A DNA stretch of 10,966 nucleotides from Planctomycetota bacterium (GTDB taxonomy: Bacteria; Planctomycetota; Phycisphaerae; UBA1845), in contig JADFRH010000048.1 of NCBI GenBank assembly GCA_022561415.1, positions 1-10,966 on the forward strand, read 5' to 3'. The position numbers were made by a program, and so were the translations under genes. The notes below the pieces were generated by a model, which was given only the letters and a program-made list of their open reading frames with translations, was not told the DNA's origin and did no database searches. The first letter of the stretch is position 1; the number at the start of each line of letters is the position of its first letter. Of this stretch, positions 7,792-10,966 are shown piece by piece.

Positions 7792-8854
7792 GATGCCGTC
7801 GATGAATCATGATACCCATCAGGAAAGTTCCACCAAGCCGTTTGTTTCGGTCGTCGTTCCCACGTGCAACCGCTGCGACGAGATCGCCCGTTGTTTGGAC
7901 GCCCTCTTGCGGCAAACCTACCCGAATCTCGAAGTCATTGTGATCGACGACGGGTCGTCGGATGGGACACCCGCCTTGCTCGAAGGCTACCTGCGGCAAT
8001 TCCCCGACGGAGGCTTGGTGTGCCTGAGAAACGAAAGCTCCATCGGCGCCAACCCCAGCCGCAACCGCGGCATTCGCGCCTCTCGTGGAACGCTGATCGC
8101 GTTCGAGGACAGCGATTGCGTTGCCCGTCCGGACTGGATCGAGAAGCTCGTGGCCGCGTTCGCGTCTGATCGCGTGGGCGCCGTCACGGGTCTCGTCGAG
8201 GATCCTCCACCGCGCAACATCTTCGAACTCGCGCTTCGCGGAACCCATCGCGTCGCCGGCAGCGTGTTCGCCAATCGCCTGGTGGGCGGCAACATGTGTG
8301 TACGCCGCGATCTCTTGCGACAGGACGCACTCGACGAGGATCGGGCGACTCCGGCCTCACGCCGAGACGGTCGCCCGGACGTGACCGCATCCGGTCGAGG
8401 GGATGAAGAGGGACTGTTCCTGCGGCTTCGGGCGGCGGGCCATGAAGTTCGCGTAACGCGCGACGCCGTCGTGTTGCACGAGCACTACTACACCGCCCGA
8501 TCCTTCTTCAGGCAGGCATTTCGCGGTGGCCGATCCGCGGCTCGGCTGGTCTACAAGTTCCATCTCCGTCCCCGCCTCGACATGCTTCCTTTCCTGCTCG
8601 CCTATCTGTCGCTGCCGCTGGTGCTCTGGAGCCGCACGCTCGGCTGCGTGCCCGGTTTTTTCTTCCTCGCCGCCCTGACCGCGATGACCTACAACGATCT
8701 CTTCCGAAAGCAGAAGACCGTGAGCCAGACGCTTCGATCGTTTCCCGTACTTCTGGTCTACTATCACGTACGGCTGGTTGCCTACGTCATCGAGACGATC
8801 TCGCTTCGCATTCGCAGGCACGACATCAAACGAGTGCGACTTTCCGGGGGATGA
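7790..8854 (+). CDS. glycosyltransferase family 2 with C-terminal membrane segments
   Basis: A 354-residue GT-A enzyme predicted to add a sugar to a lipid-linked or surface glycan. Numbered from ATG 7790: VSVVVPTCNR (19-28), then VIDDGSSDGTP (51-61), then NPSRNRGIRASRG (88-100), all standard donor-binding elements. The DXD equivalent is EDSD (106-109). GGNMCVRR (166-173) and DEEGLFLRLRAAGH (205-218) are acceptor-side motifs. The ~30 residues between them form an Arg/Asp-rich insertion (DEDRATPASRRDGRPD) longer than usual. Hydrophobic stretches near 264-299 and 315-334 suggest membrane anchoring. The frame is open back to 7064, but that part is antisense to another glycosyltransferase and lacks homology, so the gene starts at 7790, 7793 or 7802; no ribosome binding site decides among them. 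It is separated from its divergent neighbour by 132 bases. Confidence 0.9.
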   Translation: MMPSMNHDTHQESSTKPFVSVVVPTCNRCDEIARCLDALLRQTYPNLEVIVIDDGSSDGTPALLEGYLRQFPDGGLVCLRNESSIGANPSRNRGIRASRGTLIAFEDSDCVARPDWIEKLVAAFASDRVGAVTGLVEDPPPRNIFELALRGTHRVAGSVFANRLVGGNMCVRRDLLRQDALDEDRATPASRRDGRPDVTASGRGDEEGLFLRLRAAGHEVRVTRDAVVLHEHYYTARSFFRQAFRGGRSAARLVYKFHLRPRLDMLPFLLAYLSLPLVLWSRTLGCVPGFFFLAALTAMTYNDLFRKQKTVSQTLRSFPVLLVYYHVRLVAYVIETISLRIRRHDIKRVRLSGG

Positions 8855-8935
8855 GCCACACGCGATGTTCGTCCGTGCTTGCCCTTCGGCCGCTCGTTTG
8901 GTAACAACGCTCGACAACGTGACCCAGGGTACGTT

Positions 8936-8983
8936 GAATTACGAGTTACGGCTGACGGCCGTGTAGTTCGTAACTGGTAATTC
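8936..8983. repeat. AT-rich inverted repeat between genes
   Basis: The 15-base arm at 8936-8950 (GAATTACGAGTTACG) is the reverse complement of 8969-8983 (CGTAACTGGTAATTC) with one mismatch, around an 18-base loop that itself contains the palindrome ACGGCCGT (8955-8962). The right arm continues as a second near-copy of its GTAATT(C/T) unit (8984-8990). It is much poorer in G+C than its surroundings. It could end transcription of the glycosyltransferase gene or be one copy of a dispersed intergenic repeat; only this copy is in the window. Confidence 0.55.
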
Positions 8984-9002
8984 GTAATTTTAGGAGTGCT
9001 GG

Positions 9003-9043
9003 GCCGAGAATCCCTTCTCGGCACTTCGGTAAGGGAGCCGGCT
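9003..9043 (+). promoter_or_regulatory. leader hairpins controlling the ribosome binding site (candidate)
   Basis: A perfect 8-bp stem, GCCGAGAA (9003-9010) with TTCTCGGC (9015-9022), encloses a TCCC loop. The ribosome binding site AAGGGAG (9031-9037) lies 6 bases before the ATG at 9044. TCCCTT (9011-9016), which includes the loop and two stem bases, is exactly complementary to AAGGGA (9031-9036). The two pairings exclude each other, so the leader could switch between exposed and hidden ribosome binding site. The palindrome AGCCGGCT (9036-9043) directly precedes the start codon. I do not recognise a known riboswitch class. Confidence 0.35.
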
Positions 9044-9445
9044 ATGCCATACGGAATCGCTCTTGTCGCCGCGTTGCTGCTCAACGCCGTGGCCAATCTT
9101 CTCATGAAAATCGGGATGCAGACCGTCGCCTCGTCGGGTGGCGTGCTGAAAGACGGCGTGGCCGGTGCGGTCAAGACCATCGTAACGAGCGTGCCGCTTG
9201 TGATCGGCCTGACCTGCTTCGCACTCAACGCCGCGCTGTACATGTACGCCCTGCAGAGCAAGGCCCTGAAAATCAGCATCGCCTACCCGATCATGGTCGG
9301 CGGCGGCTTCGCCGTGATCGCCGTCACCGCCTACTTTCACCCGGCCCTTCGCGAACGGCTCGCCTGGGACCAATGGCTCGGCGTCGCCTTGGTTCTGGTG
9401 GGAATCGGGCTGATCGCCCTGCGGATGGATCCGTCAACCGTCTAG
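9044..9445 (+). CDS. SMR/EamA-like small membrane transporter, possible lipid-sugar flippase subunit
   Basis: A 133-residue, four-helix inner-membrane protein of the small multidrug resistance fold (helices near 3-22, 48-70, 78-98 and 108-127). It keeps the NLLMKIGMQ region after helix 1 and the ISIAYPIMVGGG element of helix 3. The essential glutamate of helix 1 in true drug exporters (Glu14 of EmrE) is absent: the aligned stretch reads LLLNAVANLLMK, with Asn at 14. This points away from proton-coupled drug efflux and toward the ArnE/ArnF-like or EamA-like proteins that flip polyprenyl-linked sugars, which suits a position just after glycosyltransferase genes; that role is inference. GGGAG at 9033-9037 supports the ATG at 9044; the frame opens earlier at GTG 8996, but those residues are not membrane-like and overlap the leader hairpin. 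It is followed 15 bases later by the MOSC gene. Confidence 0.85.
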   Translation: MPYGIALVAALLLNAVANLLMKIGMQTVASSGGVLKDGVAGAVKTIVTSVPLVIGLTCFALNAALYMYALQSKALKISIAYPIMVGGGFAVIAVTAYFHPALRERLAWDQWLGVALVLVGIGLIALRMDPSTV

Positions 9446-9460
9446 ACACGGACCCCGTCG

Positions 9461-9925
9461 ATGAGCGAGATCGAACATCGAGATGCAACCGGAATCATCC
9501 GGGCCATCGCCTGGCGACCGACGGACGGCGGCGCCATGCAACAGGCCGACGAGTGCAACGTCCTGGCCCATCGCGGACTCGACCTGGAAAACCGCAACCA
9601 CGGCAAGCGCGAGGTCACGCTGCTGGCGGCCGAGGCGTGGGCCGATGTCTGCCGGGAGCTGGGCGTAGATCTGTCTTGGCACATGCGCCGGGCCAACTTC
9701 CTGGTCGCGGGGGTCGATCTTGCCAGGACGATCGGCAAGACCATTTCAATCGGCGAGGTTGAGGTCTATGTCCACGGCGAGAGCAAGCCCTGCCAGCTCA
9801 TGGACGACCAGCACCAAGGTCTGCGCGAGACGCTGAAACCAAACGGCCGCGGCGGCGTATTCGGCCAGGTAAAAACCCCCGGCACGGTCCGCATCGGCGA
9901 TCTCGTTTCTTTCTCAAACGCCTAG
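9461..9925 (+). CDS. stand-alone MOSC-domain protein
   Basis: A 154-residue soluble protein that is essentially one MOSC (molybdenum cofactor sulfurase C-terminal) domain. Visible family features are the REVTLLAAEAW segment (50-60), RRANFLVAGVDL (76-87) followed by IGKTISIGEVEVYV (91-104), the conserved cysteine C111 in SKPCQLMD (108-115), and the C-terminal GRGGVFGQVKTPGTVRIGD (129-147). MOSC proteins are thought to carry sulfur on that cysteine and to act with molybdenum cofactor or on N-hydroxylated compounds (YiiM/YcbX relatives). The substrate here is unknown and no molybdenum cofactor genes are in view. It follows the SMR-like gene by 15 bases and is likely cotranscribed. No clear ribosome binding site precedes the ATG. 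It is convergent with the next gene. Confidence 0.88.
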   Translation: MSEIEHRDATGIIRAIAWRPTDGGAMQQADECNVLAHRGLDLENRNHGKREVTLLAAEAWADVCRELGVDLSWHMRRANFLVAGVDLARTIGKTISIGEVEVYVHGESKPCQLMDDQHQGLRETLKPNGRGGVFGQVKTPGTVRIGDLVSFSNA

Positions 9926-10001
9926 CGCCTTGATCTCCCAAGAAGATGAAATTGGTGCGCAAGCGACATCTTGAGTAGCCGTCTTTCACCGGTGGCGCTT
10001 G

Positions 10002-10889
10002 TCACTGCTGAATCTCAACGCGTGACGAGAGCCGCTGGTACAAAACCGAAGCGCCGAGCAGCATCACTCCCAAGACGAGGAAAGAGACGATACGGTAGAT
10101 CGTATCGAGCCGTGACAGATCGAACACGAACACCTTGACGACCGTTATCAGAAACAACATGAGCGCGGCATAGCGCAGGACAGCGATGCGACGTGCGAAC
10201 CCCAATGCCAGGCAACCACTGGCCATTATGCTCCAGGTCACCGAGAGAAAAACGTGCATCGCGAGCACGGGATCATCAAACCGCATTCGTACGGGCTCGA
10301 CGTGAAACACACGGATGATCTCAAAGCTCGGAAGCCAGACCGCCAAAACAACCGTCAAGATAATCCAACCCTCAATCAAACCTGGCGGAAGCTTCAGAAG
10401 TGTCTTGTCGCGCACGAGGCGACGCAATCGAAGCACGCCGTAGAAAGTTGCGGCCACTACCACCAAGCCGCCCAAAAAAGTCCGATTAGTGCAAATCCCG
10501 GATAAGCCTTCCCAACGCCCCGATGACGCATAGAGCGCCGTGTCGACCGTCAACAGCTTGAGTGCGACGACGAGATTCAACAGCGCGGCATACGCAGTCA
10601 CGACAGGTCGATGAGGCCGGGCAAGGATCCACATCGCCGTAGCGTTCAATGCCCAGAAGATCGTGACGAAGATTCCGGCCGCATACGCCGCTGTCTCAAA
10701 ACGACCGGTGACCCAAGGCTCGAACCGAAACGCGCGACAAATCTCGAAGGTGCCGATCCAAGTGATGATGAGGACACAGAAACCGGTCAGCAGCTTGCGC
10801 TCGTCGCTTCGGCTACTCTTGTCATTCTCGCTTGGCGCGCCGAAGTGATCGTAAAGTTTGCCCGAGGCGCCGGCCAGGCCTGCAACCAC
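10002..10889 (-). CDS. DUF2339-like multi-pass membrane protein, probably truncated at its 5' end
   Basis: A 295-residue, strongly hydrophobic protein of unknown function. The C-terminal segment RYAALMLFLITVVKVFVFDL (239-258) followed by YRIVSFLVLGVMLLGASVLYQR (265-286) is the typical end of DUF2339 membrane proteins, which are normally several times longer. Two related units are visible: WIGTFEICRAFRFEP (44-58) and WLPSFEIIRVFHVEP (185-199), each followed by helices and a V.K.(L/V)..D motif (108-116 and 251-257). Residues 14-33 are a charged linker. The GTG at 10889 is the first start in frame, but the frame stays open to the window edge and the first residues overlap sequence that is better explained as + strand coding, so the true N-terminus is either missing or replaced. 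No ribosome binding site is seen. Confidence 0.7.
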   Translation of the reverse strand: MVAGLAGASGKLYDHFGAPSENDKSSRSDERKLLTGFCVLIITWIGTFEICRAFRFEPWVTGRFETAAYAAGIFVTIFWALNATAMWILARPHRPVVTAYAALLNLVVALKLLTVDTALYASSGRWEGLSGICTNRTFLGGLVVVAATFYGVLRLRRLVRDKTLLKLPPGLIEGWIILTVVLAVWLPSFEIIRVFHVEPVRMRFDDPVLAMHVFLSVTWSIMASGCLALGFARRIAVLRYAALMLFLITVVKVFVFDLSRLDTIYRIVSFLVLGVMLLGASVLYQRLSSRVEIQQ

Positions 10890-10966
10890 GCGATCGTCAT
10901 CGACTTCTCGAAGTTCATGAACAGCGTCGTGTCCGTCTCGCCCGAGGAGCGGTGGGCCCGCGTGCA
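10863..10966 (+). CDS. fragment of an FAD-linked oxidase (GlcD / D-lactate dehydrogenase-like), running off the window
   Basis: Reading from the CGA at 10863, 34 codons to the window end encode a piece of the PCMH-type FAD-binding domain. HAIVIDFSKFMN followed by SVVSVSPEERWARV matches the strand after the pyrophosphate loop in the FAD_binding_4 family (the pattern V(V/I)DFS(K/R)xxN...V.P....ARVQPG). Almost every codon ends in G or C, unlike the opposite strand in the same bases, which supports this frame. The residues before it read RGAGQACN where the family has RG(G/A)GTxxxGQ; about five residues of the FAD-binding loop are absent, and upstream of 10863 no family homology continues. The fragment is therefore either the relic of a truncated gene or the product of a rearranged or misassembled junction. 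The ATG at 10917 could only start a protein lacking the cofactor loop. Confidence 0.65.

Noticed and set aside
9003..9043. Guanidine riboswitch for an SMR gene
   Set aside because: The paired ACGR-loop hairpins of guanidine-II are not seen, nor anything resembling guanidine-I or -III, and the transporter lacks the glutamate expected of a guanidinium exporter.
9926..10001. AAGATG...CATCTT pairing and the CACCGGTG palindrome between the convergent MOSC and DUF2339-like genes
   Set aside because: Six base pairs with a long loop, and an isolated 8-base palindrome, are expected by chance; no T-run follows.
10254..10505. An 83-codon + strand frame within the DUF2339-like gene
   Set aside because: Shadow of a clearly membrane-type - strand protein, with no domain signature of its own.

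Overview
The window is GC-rich DNA (clearly above 60% G+C by eye) and gene-dense, with ordinary bacterial coding signatures on both strands. The mix of genes suggests a Gram-negative-type environmental bacterium. A member of the Planctomycetota or a relative is plausible, given the MetK N-terminus with SVSMGHPDK, the oversized prepilin peptidase and genes that mostly lack Shine-Dalgarno sites. This placement is an inference without a database search and is only moderately secure. No tRNA, rRNA, CRISPR array, integrase or insertion sequence is visible.

Layout. The left part (1-5209) is all on the + strand: metK (S-adenosylmethionine synthetase), a 329-base gap, a small double-CDGSH iron-sulfur protein, a very large type IV prepilin peptidase, an OmpA-family lipoprotein with its own good promoter, and a SAM-dependent methyltransferase. 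The middle (5256-8854) is a surface-glycan locus. A Wzx-type flippase and a family 2 glycosyltransferase lie on the - strand, overlap at a GTGA junction and face the methyltransferase. A second, membrane-anchored family 2 glycosyltransferase is transcribed divergently on the + strand. After an intergenic region with two hairpins come an SMR/EamA-like small permease (9044-9445) and a MOSC-domain protein (9461-9925). The right end holds a - strand DUF2339-like membrane protein built from two copies of one unit, and the last ~100 bases of the + strand encode a piece of an FAD-linked oxidase.

How the genes fit together. The methyltransferase, flippase, two glycosyltransferases and possibly the SMR-like permease (which lacks the drug-binding glutamate) read as an export and decoration set for a lipid-linked surface glycan. 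MetK makes the methyl donor, but it is housekeeping and its proximity need not mean anything. The prepilin peptidase and OmpA lipoprotein are envelope functions.

I do not see a clearly new multi-gene system. The points most worth a second look are the head-to-head junction near 10860, where two genes both look truncated and the oxidase has lost part of its FAD-binding loop; the ~190-residue insertion between the catalytic aspartates of the prepilin peptidase; and the mutually exclusive hairpins over the ribosome binding site of the SMR-like gene.
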